Assembly (NCBI GenBank): GCA_035578905.1
Contig: JAQJVL010000002.1
Coordinates: forward strand, 6,007,717 to 6,071,716
Length of the DNA: 64,000 nt
Reading direction: 5' to 3'
Source of the DNA: Stictocephala bisonia
Taxonomy: Eukaryota > Arthropoda > Insecta > Hemiptera > Membracidae
In this document: in pieces, positions 1 to 10,061 of the stretch
How positions within the stretch are numbered: position 1 is the first letter of the stretch
Layout of the letters: each line of letters starts with the position of its first letter
Notes under the pieces: model-generated
Told to the model about the DNA's origin: nothing
Seen by the model: the letters and a program-made list of their open reading frames with translations, nothing else
The model's database searches: none
Program-made: the position numbers and the translations under genes

Positions 1-802
1 GATTTTCTACCTTATCATGAAGTACTTTAGAGTTTGTGCCAGTAATTGGGTGAATAAATATAGATATGTTATGAAAGAATGGATTATTTCTAAGATTAGT
101 TTTACATAAGTGATTGCACAACTTAGCAATTTATTTTACACAAAAATATTGTTTAAAGAACATTGGAGATAGGGAGACATGAAAAATAACTGGAACGACC
201 TGGTATAGTGAAAGAAAGAGATCTCAATTTGAAGACCAACTCAACGAAAGTAAATTGACTATTTCAAGTAATAGAAATAGGATTTCATGTGAATAGTAAT
301 AATAATAATAACTATATATGTTAGAAAATATGATTTTCTGTCCTGTTATAAAACAATATAATTGAGAGCTCCAAAAGAATACATAATCACAACGTAATAA
401 TAATCTCAATCAAATAATGAACTTCAAATACTATACATGGAAACCCATGCGTTTATGTTGGAAGGATAGTAAAATCTATCACTTTAATGTATACATAAAA
501 TTAAATTGTTACATGGACCTATAAAAATTTTAATAAGGGAGGTAAGTTTTGTTTTGAATACAATGTAGGCCTACTCTTTTATTTCATGCAGCTTCGATGT
601 TGAATGTGCTTAGAGGCACCTGCCACGAAACTACCATTGCTGTTGCCTTACTTATATTATGTTTGGGGATACTTTGTAGGGGTAGGATTATCCAAAAGGA
701 GTTTGCAGAATGTACATAGTTACTAGTCCCTCAGTGAAACATGTAACTATGTGGCAAGCCATAACTCAGCATATAAGAGTATGTCATGTACTCTTTGTGT
801 AG
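1..802. other. AT-rich non-coding stretch
   Basis: No gene is recognisable. There is an (ATT/TAA) run near 294-312. The segment around 180-245 (TGGAACGACCTGGTATAGTG and following purine-rich sequence) resembles 16967-17060 and is therefore probably a dispersed repeat. No promoter or RNA gene was identified. Confidence 0.6.
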
Positions 803-1937
803 GTAGATCCCTCTTTACATATCTTTTGTAGGTTATTTTCCTTGTATAGCAACATTATTACTGAAGTTATTTATCACGCTAAGTTCTACTTATACGCTGA
901 CGATTTATAAATGTACTATTATTTTCCTATTAAAGATGTAAATGCTTCTGTATCTCTGATCAACGAGGGCATTAACTCAATCAATGGGCACAGAAACATT
1001 GACTAAAACTGAAAGAGACAATACCCTGTACGTGTATAGTGGGCGGGTGGGTCAATACCCTGTACGTTTATGGGTGGGTGGGTCAATACCCTGTGTCTTA
1101 TGGGTGGGCGGGTCAATACTCTGTACGTGTATGGATGGGCGGGCGGGTCAATATCCTGTACGTGTATGAATGGGTGGGAGGGTCAATACCCTGTACTTGT
1201 ATGGGTGGGTGGGTCAATACAGTACAGTCTCAAACCTTGTTGTTAGGGACTCGACAACTCCTTTATAAAATTGATTTTCAATATTTTTCTAAAGTAAAAA
1301 TGAACATCTACGAACTAGAATACTGTGACAAGTTAAAAAACCTTGGTCTTATTATCAACAATACACTGACGTGGAATGAAACTGTTACTTCAAATTGCAA
1401 TAGAGTCTTTGCTGCCATCCATAGTTTAAAGCGTTTTACTTTATTCCTTCCATTCAATGTTAAAGTCATGCTGGAAGACTCTAGTGTTACCTCACTTCAA
1501 CTACTGTGACGTAGTCATTAACGATATGACTTTTGAGCTCTCGGAGAGACTGCAACGTGCACAGAATCATTGTATCCGTTTCATTTTCAACCTACGACGA
1601 TATGATCATGTTACTCCTTATTTGGAGCAGCTATGTGTTTTGAAAATGAAAAATCTCCGTGAATACCATATCCTTACTTTGTTATATGCTATCATCAGAT
1701 CAAACTTACCATCTTATCTCTCCGAAAGATATTCTTTCTTGGCGCAGATTAGTTCTCATTATACAAGAAGAGGAGCTTTACTTCTATCGATTCCACAACA
1801 GGGGACTACAATTTTCAATCAATCCTTTTTAGTCACTTCATGTCGTTTGTGAAATTCTCTCCGATAATTTGAAAGTCATAGAAAACCGTACCCCCTTTGG
1901 GGTGGAGGTCAGGCAGTTGTTGCTTGGACTGCAGTAG
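803..1937 (+). pseudogene. Decayed non-LTR retrotransposon reverse transcriptase (ORF2 C-terminal half)
   Basis: This is the remnant of a LINE-type ORF2. From 803 the frame reads like the RT palm, and the catalytic YADD motif is encoded at 893-904, followed at once by a stop (908-910). After a minisatellite (1018-1220) the match resumes in another frame with LLLGTRQLL and then NLGLIINNTLTWN, the usual post-palm region. A second frameshift near 1475 leads into LVLPHFNYCDVV and LQRAQNHCIRFIFNLRR (1485-1590), then RYSFLAQISSHYTRRGALL and SFLVTSCRL, the conserved C-terminal extension of Jockey/CR1-like elements. A further shift at about 1852 gives NLKVIENRTPFGVEVRQLL, ending at the stop 1935-1937. 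Seen: at least three frameshifts and one premature stop, so it cannot make an enzyme. The clade is inferred from motif style only. A relative lies on the - strand at 47950-48413. Confidence 0.85.
1018..1220. repeat. G-rich minisatellite, about 31-bp unit, inside the RT pseudogene
   Basis: Six to seven imperfect units, each with GGGTGGGTGGGTCAATAC and CCTGTACGTGTAT. Each unit has three or four G-runs, so the + strand has G-quadruplex potential. The array replaces or interrupts the RT coding sequence between the YADD region and the GTRQLL region. Short open frames across it are repeat artefacts. Confidence 0.9.
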
Positions 1938-4900
1938 TGGGGGGAATGGCGGGGAGGAGTGGGCATGCATGTGAGCGAACCATTTATGAGTGATAGTTGT
2001 GAATGAACTTAAATAGTGTAAAATGCATTTATCGTTCATACTGTATTATGAAAAATTAATCTTTTAAGTTTTTTTTTTGTAATTTTTGCTTAATTTTTGC
2101 TTGTGTATCATAAATCTTAATGTACAACTTTTTTCGTGGTTAAGTGGTATAGAGTACTAAATAATCCTAACTTCGCCACACAAATAAAGGAATTTTTCAT
2201 TTCTTTGTGTCTACGCCCTAACTGTAGTTCTCAGTTTGATATGGCCTCTATTTGTAATGGGAGTATCTACCACTACTATGACATCGCATTACATGAAAGT
2301 GGGGATATATTTTACATAGCAGCACTAAATTAGTAATGGTACAAACGCTTCTACTAATTTGGGGGGGGGAGGGTGACACTCCGTGTCTCGGAAATACTTA
2401 GAAGCGAGTTTTAATAATTTCTTAATAAATAAGCGAGATTATAATTGATAGTCTACACTAAAAATACTACGTAAAAATATATATCGGACACATTTTATTA
2501 GTAATTTTAGATCTGTGAACGGTAAAAATAACAATTTGGTGGATGTAGGGTTGAATATTATTTTTATTTGAACAAATTAAAAAGTGGATTGACCTGGAAG
2601 TGAAGAAGATTATTTCTTGAACAAAACTGCCGTAACTTATGGATTCCGTTTTAGTTTAAAAACAGAAAAAATAGCTAATTTTTAAAGCAAACTATCGGCA
2701 ACATATGGTCGAATATGAATTAAAAAACTACCCGTTAATTGGTATTTATTTATTTAATACTATCATTGATGTTATATACATTCATGGATTTCTCATCCAG
2801 TACTAAATGTGTCTTTAATTAACAGCTGTTTTATGATTCATTGTGGAGGGCTGGTGTAGTCCCGTGCTGATGTAGTTTAAACCAGCTGTAGTAGCAACTT
2901 CACTAACTAACCAAATTACTGGGACAAATATTCATATAACATAAAATGTATGTTTGTAAGTAATAATATAATAAAGTCTTACCATCAAACACGTATAATG
3001 CTGCTGTAACAAGTGAAGAGTTCGACTATAAACAATCCTGTGAAATTACAGGCATGTTATTTTAATAAATCAATCAAAATATAACAAAGCAGCCAAGCAA
3101 GGTGTTAAAGAGGTTTTAAAATAATTATTAATTTTAAATAAAATTATACTTTTGACATCAATTTATGAATAATATGTTGGCTTGATATTTTCCTTCCTTA
3201 GAAATGTATCACGTCTGTTAGCTGTTAATAATAATATTATAATTGCCACTTTGCTGTTTACAGCTTTATAAAATTAATGTTTCATAAAAGAAATGTTTCA
3301 TGTACGTAAAAATTTAAAGAGTAAATAATTTGAAAATTATTTGATAATCTACTAAAATAATTTATTTTTGTTAGGCCTCTTGCCTACAAAGTGAGCATTG
3401 TGATAAAAAAATAAATTTTTGTTGATTTATGACGTAATTAAAACAATTAAAAAGAAATATTTTGATTTCATCAAAATATGTACAAATTATTGAATTTTTT
3501 AAGAATAAAATATCTTCAGAATATTTCGTACATCTTATTTTGGTTCTATAACAATTGCGATGTGGCCATAAACAGTGATCTGCCATTTGCGGCGACCTGC
3601 CATTTGCGGCGTTCGCATATATTAACTCAGGACTATTGTCAAGTGGCTAAGGTTGACAACTGTGATGTGCCACACGCTGAGGATTAACCTAATTATTTTA
3701 TTCAGCTCAACACTGACAGTTGATAGCAATTTTATTTACAACTTATAGCTACCAGTACAAACTTACAACCACTGTACAAACATACAAGTACATTATAACG
3801 TGAAAGAGTGATAAAACGTGACTATATATTTTTTCATTAATTTCTGAAAAAAAAAAGAATAGGTTTGATCTCCTCAACTGGTTGACTCTTATGCTTTATG
3901 TTCACAAGTTGTAAAATTAGTTGAAGCCGTATATCTACGTGTTGTATATATTTGTGAATGTTCGAGCTCCAAGCCTAGATTAATACAAGAAATAATGTAA
4001 TCGAAAAGAGTTGTATATTTTTTCGATGAGTATGGAAGATTTTATTAGCATCCGGCAGTAGGGTCTACTCCTCATTGCTTAGTTTCAATTTTAGTTTTAT
4101 GGGGTTATTTTATTTAGTCAGTTAATTGTAAGTTATATATATAATTAAATGGGTTAAGTTATTACAATGATGCTTAATTTGTGATACTTCATGTTATATA
4201 AAAAATAAAGGTTTACTTGCCTAGAATATAGTATTGGTTAGCTTATATAATTTAGCTAAACCATGATTACTGTTGAAATGTAAAATATGGTTTATCCTTT
4301 CTAGAATAGCGGCAATTTGTTTGAAAGTAACTAATTTAAACATTATTATTTCTCCACTATTTAACGGTTTTGAGTAAATTATTCTCATTAACAATTATAC
4401 TTTATGGAACACAATTATTAAAAAAATAAATAAAATAAAACTATAAAATTAACTATGGAACAAAATAACATTCTTGTGAAAGGGTTTCAACATTTTTTCT
4501 CCACCCTGGATATAGGACATTTTAAAAAGTACCGTCACAGGTTAACTTTCGTATTTATCGTAAATGATCTTAGGATATACATGATTATCATATAATAAAT
4601 TTATTTATCTGCGATAATACATATGTATTTAGATATTTTGTGTAGGTTTTAGCTATACAAGTGGCATCAACTAAAACTCATAAATATAATATTTTGTAAA
4701 AAAATTAAACTAGATGGTTTAAAACACATCTACCTTGAATCTTAAATTATTAAATTAACTGTTAAGTCATCGATTTTATGTTTATAAACTATTCTAAATA
4801 GGCCTATATAAATTTATTTTTTATATTTATAAATTTATTTATTAAAATAATATATATCAATTTATTTTAAAAAGCTATTAATCTTTTAATAGTGAAAGTA

Positions 4901-5512
4901 AACGAAAGTATGATATGGCGAGTTATCTAGAAATCGAAGTGAGAGTATTTGCCGACAGAGATTGTGTGCGGACATCAGAGGCCGCATCACTTTCTCCTAG
5001 AACAATCTTGTCGCGACATGGTGACCAAATTTGACGTTTGTAATTTCACGCAGGCGACGTGCGTAAAGAGTTCAAATATTTACCAAATAGGCGTTTTGAA
5101 TCAGAATTAAAGAATTAGAGATGCACAGATTATAGAGATACGCAGAGAGAGTCAAGTGACACGTTTCAATTGAACCTTTTATTATGATATATTATTATTG
5201 ATGTTGTGTATAGTATTTGAGTTTTATTTTGAAATACTGGTTCCATATGTGTTTGATATTAAGATGCATTTTGTGTCTTTGCATATATTACTTTTGCTTA
5301 GCAGTAAATGATTATTGTTTGACTTTTATTTTTTCGTTAGATTTTTCGTGATTGTTAATTCTTTGAAGATTTCCTATACTTCCATTTGTTGTTGTTGTTG
5401 TATTCTCGTGTGAATTATTGATTGATAGGTTTTAAAATAGGTTTGTTTCAGTTTTTGTTTGTAAAACTGTATGGTCTTCAGATAACGAGACACTCTAAAT
5501 TTATAACTTACA
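1938..5512. other. AT-rich intergenic sequence
   Basis: No coding exon is recognised on either strand. 2040-2200 looks like 3' untranslated debris of the RT element. Around 3580-3690 is a small non-AT-rich patch containing a tandem of GATCTGCCATTTGCGGCG-like sequence (CTGCCATTTGCGGCG twice). A locally GC-richer island lies at about 4915-5095. The short open frames (61-77 codons) show no family features. Confidence 0.55.
4915..5095 (+). other. Local GC-richer island, unassigned
   Basis: This stretch is clearly less AT-rich than its surroundings. It contains an ATG at 4915 opening a 38-codon frame (MASYLEIEVRVF...) that stops at about 5031. I see no Osiris cysteine motif, signal peptide or donor site that would make it an upstream exon of the Osiris gene at 10 kb. 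It could be an untranslated first exon, a promoter, or a repeat fragment. Confidence 0.25.
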
Positions 5513-5852
5513 GACATTTATTTGTAATTGTGCACTTTCTAGACGCCTATGAAAATGTAATTTATTGTTGAAAAAGTAGTGAAATGTGGGTTTATAATTC
5601 TTGAGCAGGTTGCTTTTAGCCACGGAAACTCGTTTTTTACAGAAAAATTTAAAAACTAGTTTTTTATGTGATAGCAAAAAAACCATTTTAAAAATTGTTT
5701 TTTTCATTCTACTTGTTTTTTTAATGCTGAACAAGAATAAATTACTGGTCTACCAATCAAATTATTTGTTCACCCAAAAAATACACTTTTTACTTACCTA
5801 ACCAAACATAACCTAACTTACCCTAATCGTCTATATACTCAACAAAAATTCA
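5513..5852 (+). repeat. Dispersed repeat family R1, copy 1
   Basis: About 340 bp that recurs in reverse complement at 23512-23888 and 35928-36303. Shared landmarks in order: ACATTTAT, TTGTTGAAAAAG, CTCGTTTTTTACAGAAAAAT, AAAACTAGTTTTTTA, AATTATTTGTT, AAATACACTTTT, ACTTACC, TCAACAAAAATTCAT. No coding capacity; probably a non-autonomous transposon or LINE 3' tail fragment. Confidence 0.75.
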
Positions 5853-6814
5853 TCACTTGCATTAAATTCGGATCCCTGGCTCCGTCACTGCGGCAAAAAT
5901 ACGTGTGAATTTGTTTTTGGTGGCCGTTCATAACTCCTATTAACATTGTGCATATGTTCACCATAGTTGATTTACCATGAACGTAGTTGATTTCGTGATA
6001 TCTCGATAGATAATTGTTGTAGACCACAATAGGTTTCTAATTCGTGCTCATAACGACAAACTACATCAAAATGAACAAAATATGATAAATCACGACAAAT
6101 AACGGAAATAAATCGAAAAGTCAAATTTTCAAACATTTAAAATGTTCGTTTTTTTCATATTCAACGTTATTTAAGTAAATTCTTAAGTGGAATAAAAAGT
6201 AAATTCTCATAAAATATAAACCTGATTCTACGCACTGGTGATAAAAAAGTCAAGATTGGTGAGGCACCTAGTAAACGCATGGATACCATTTATTTAGTTC
6301 AAAAAAAAAAAAAAAAACTTCATTTCAGCATGCTCTTATTAAACTCATTTTATTTGCTCCCAGATAGAAGTTCCCCGTTTTAATAGAAATTTAGTAGTTT
6401 TAGTGTGATAATTCTTGTCAATTAGAAAAAAGTAATGGGCCATAGTTACTAGAGATTTTGTTTTCCTAAGACTTTCTCTTCATGTATATGTACATTATAT
6501 ATTGTGTGTTTGGAACTGGTGACTTATGAATTTTAATAAACACAGTCCAAAAAACTATATAATCACTCATCATGAAATATCCGGAACCACTGAATAGATT
6601 CTTATGAATTTCAGAAGAAAGTTAACTTTTGTATCGTTGAGAACCCACTAGAAATTATTTCTCGAAGTTCCATTCCTCTTAGGATAGAAGAGATCCACAA
6701 ATTATTTTTTTTCTATAATAGTAACGTTGGCATTAATTAAATCTTATATTTTATTACAAATAGTTAATAATAAAAAAAATAAAAAAAACATAACCTGACA
6801 CGAAAGCTTGGCCA
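5853..6814. other. AT-rich intergenic sequence
   Basis: No gene recognised. It contains homopolymer A tracts (6301-6317) and sequence that may be a diverged continuation of repeat R1. Nothing else can be supported. Confidence 0.5.
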
Positions 6815-6824
6815 GCTTGGTTTT

Positions 6825-7180
6825 CATCAAAAAATCAAAATCTTTATTGGACCAAACTAACAATAACAATTTGCATTAGCCAAGTCATACTTATATTAAC
6901 TAAAACTAAACAGCATAGCTCATAACATTTAATATGTGACATCGCTTAACCTATATGATATGACAAACCTTTAATATGTATATCACTTTCCTGACAAAAA
7001 CTCACGAATGCTGTAACAGGCAAGATATACCAAGTGGCCTTTTAGACGTTTCCTAAATTTTACTGTGGTCTGGATTCCACGTAAAGCTAAAGGTCCCTTA
7101 GTTGCCCTGGCTATGAATAAATTAATTCTTTCTGAGGAACAGTTGACCTTAGTTAATAACAATGACTACACTCATTCACC
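6825..7180 (-). pseudogene. 3' end of a non-LTR retrotransposon (C-terminal ORF2 plus 3' UTR)
   Basis: On the - strand a frame of about 60 codons (7165 down to a stop at 6983-6985) contains INLFIARATKGPLALRG followed by FRKRLKGHL and YSIREFLSGK. The F-K-x-x-L-K ... Y-S-x-x-E-F-L pattern is the usual C-terminus of LINE reverse transcriptase proteins. Downstream (toward lower coordinates) is a roughly 140-bp 3' UTR with a polyadenylation signal AATAAA (reverse complement at 6843-6848), then a GATTTTTTGATG-type tail. The upstream RT domain is missing, so this is a 5'-truncated insertion. Related fragments lie on the + strand at 14600-14736 and 32040-32163 and, more weakly, at 55700-55800. Confidence 0.7.
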
Positions 7181-8339
7181 CCTCATATTCGCGTATTACT
7201 AATAAATAACATTGAATAGTCAACGTGTGATGTCATCGTTTATAAAAACCATATCAGGTACGCACAGAGTAACAAAGGAAAGAAGACTTTACGTAGAATG
7301 ATTATATTAATGTAGGTAAGCACTTGTGGCGTTTGGTGTAAATTCAGCTGTTATAAAGAACTGTCACGGTGCGTTGGTGAACCTCCTGATTTTTCACAAT
7401 AGTAGCCCATTGTAAGAATGACACAGTCAGTTAGTGAGTCAGCACAGCGATGACACCGTGAAATGATTCACTTCAAGACAATGGTTCAAGATGTAGGACA
7501 ATGTAGAGTTGAGGACTCTGACCAACGGACCCTGACCACGGAGTGTTCCACGGCCGACTGGCCGAGTCATACTGCAAACGACCTGTAACCACTCACTGGA
7601 AAACAATAGTTATAGTTGGATATAGTTTAACACCACCACCGCCATTGAACAGATACTAGGCTATCAAAGAATGTTTTTATAATACTCACTTTAATGAATC
7701 TCCCACCCTGACATTATCGCGCTTAGTGGCACATGAGAGAATATCTGACGAGTGGCGTTTCCAAGAGCACGTTGCGTCTAGACATTTATGGAAAAAAAAT
7801 ATAAAACATTGTAAACAGTAAGAAAATAAATCGTCATAAAAATATTGGATTTTTGTTACTAACCAACAATTATTTTAAATATAAAACATTTGTATATTTT
7901 GATACACTTCCTAAAATAAACAATATAAATGAAAAACATGCTGATAATTTGAAAAATAACAAGAATCTCTCATACATTGAATTTAATTCATGAAAAATAA
8001 ATGTTCAATGCAACAAGTAATGTTTGTAAATATATTTTTGTATTCGTGGTTTGTGAATTTCTTGACGTAAATCAGGATTTCGCAGGAAGAAGAGTTTTAT
8101 TATACCTATGTGTATGTGTTGTTTAATACAGACTGCATAAATTATAAATATTCTATTTAAAACATTGTCGTGTATGATATCACATAAATTTAAATGTATA
8201 GTCAGCAATATATGAAAAAATACAAATAAAATAAGTTAATTTGAGATACCTCCTATATACGTATCACATCCTAGGAGCTGAAGATGTACCATAACAATAA
8301 TAACATGGGGTTTATTAATGTGTCACCCCAAAAGAAGAT
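7181..8339. other. Intergenic sequence, unassigned
   Basis: 7330-7620 is less AT-rich than its flanks but shows no exon or RNA gene that I recognise. The remainder is AT-rich with no supported feature. Confidence 0.5.
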
Positions 8340-9180
8340 GTCACACCATAAATTATGTAATGGTACCTCATATATTTGTGTGACAAATCATATGTACATG
8401 AACATCTTACAGGAAGGCACGTCATATATTTGTGTGACAAATCACATGCACATGAACACCTTACAGGAAGGTACGTCATATATTTGTGTGACAATGCTTG
8501 AGTATGTATATCAAACTAGATGTAGGTGTATCACTACAGAATTAGGAATTACACTTCATGAATCTTATGACTCCCCGCATATTGAAATAACATATCATGT
8601 ATTTGTGTGAACGTAATTGTACATCATATATTTGTATGACATATTACAGCTAGTTATAATATAACAACAGTCGTAAGGGAACTCCATAATGTGTGTGACA
8701 CTCCTTACAGTTCACGTAGATTTGATATCTCATATATTAGTTTGTTATGCTTTTATATTTTGTGACCCCACTTGGTGTATGTGTGATACTAGATGTAGTC
8801 GTGAAAACCCAGATCTAGAAATGCCACCTCATATATTCGTGTGACTTTCCATATGTAAGCATACCCCCTAAATATAATTGTGACACCCCATATATTTTTT
8901 CTATCCTATAAATTTGTGTGATACACCATATCAAATGCCCTAGATCTAGGAGTGTACCTCGGTTTTAGGAATAACACGTCGTATATTTGTGTAGAATGCT
9001 ATATATGGGAGGAGCATCTCATACACTTGTGTGACATCTCATTTGTAAATATAACACTTCAGTTGTAGGAGTATCACTTAGTATATGTGTTTGAAATTTT
9101 TTATGTAGTTTCAACACTATAAATGTATGTATTACACCTCATATATAAGCATTCCATATAGAAGTGACACTTGAAATATC
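8340..9180. repeat. Decayed fringe of satellite I
   Basis: Irregularly spaced motifs of the 80-bp satellite (CATATATTTGTGTGACA, CACCTCATATATT, CCTAGATCTAGG, TGTAGGA) recur throughout but with strong divergence and length variation. At 8365-8500 three copies of a unit near 60 bp (GGTACCTCATATATTTGTGT plus ATGTACATGAACA) are better preserved. This looks like old array edge outside the duplicated segment; the 108-codon open frame here is a repeat artefact. Confidence 0.7.
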
Positions 9181-9375
9181 GGAATGAAAACTCATTTATT
9201 TTAGTGATGATGTCTAGAGTGAAAAAGAACAGTTAAAACGACCAAAAAGTCAGTAATTACAGTGAACATGTAATCATGGAGGTTCATTCTTATGCGCTGA
9301 TTAATAAAATAAATATTAAGGGGGTTCGAGATTTATTGAACACCCGTCATTTGTTTGACTTCCCACGTCATATTT

Positions 9376-9875
9376 TGTCATGTGTGGGAATGACACCTCA
9401 CATATTTGTAAGACACCTCTTATGTACGTATAACACCCTAGATCTAGATGTCACACTTCATGTACATGTGTGACACTTCGTGTGTAGGAATGACTCCTCA
9501 CATATTTGTATGACACTTTTTATGTAGGTATAACACCCTAGATCTAGATGTCACGCTTATATACAAGTGTTACACTTCATGTGTAGGAATGACACCTCAC
9601 ATATTTGTATGACACCTCTTATGTAGGTATAACACCCTAGATCTAGATGTCACACTTCATGTACATGTGTGACACTTCGTGTGTAGGAATGACTCCTCAC
9701 ATATTTGTATGACACTTTTTATGTAGGTATAACACCCTAGATCTAGATGTCACGCTTATATACAAGTGTTACACTTACATGTTTGTATGACATTCACACC
9801 TCACATATTTGTATGACACCTCTTATGTAGGTATAACACCCTAGATCTAGGTGTCACACTTCACATGTAGGGAAG
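9376..9875. repeat. Satellite I array, copy 1 (about 6 units of 80 bp)
   Basis: Tandem units of about 80 bp with landmarks GAATGACACCTCACATATTT, GTATGACACCTCTTATGTAG, GTATAACACCCTAGATCTAG and TGTCACACTTCATG. The CTAGATCTAG core is a perfect palindrome. Units here are more diverse than in copy 2 (several TTTTTATGTAGG and GCTTATATACAAG variants). The array ends about 185 bp before the splice acceptor of the Osiris exon at 10062. Confidence 0.95.
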
Positions 9876-10061
9876 GACCTCATTTATATGTGTGCCATCC
9901 CAAATAAATATAACGTATATCAGACCTACGATCTATATCAGTGACACCTTACATGTAGAACAACAGCTTTTCTTCACTGTACAAAAGCACATTTATGTAA
10001 ATAAAATCCAGTTGTTTAGTCATTGTACGTGTTACCTTTGATTACACAAATGTTTCCATAG

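Noticed and set aside
3478..3687. 69-codon frame starting MYKLLNFLRIKYL
   Set aside because: Has a vaguely hydrophobic start but no splice structure, family motif or codon bias; overlaps an equally long - strand frame.
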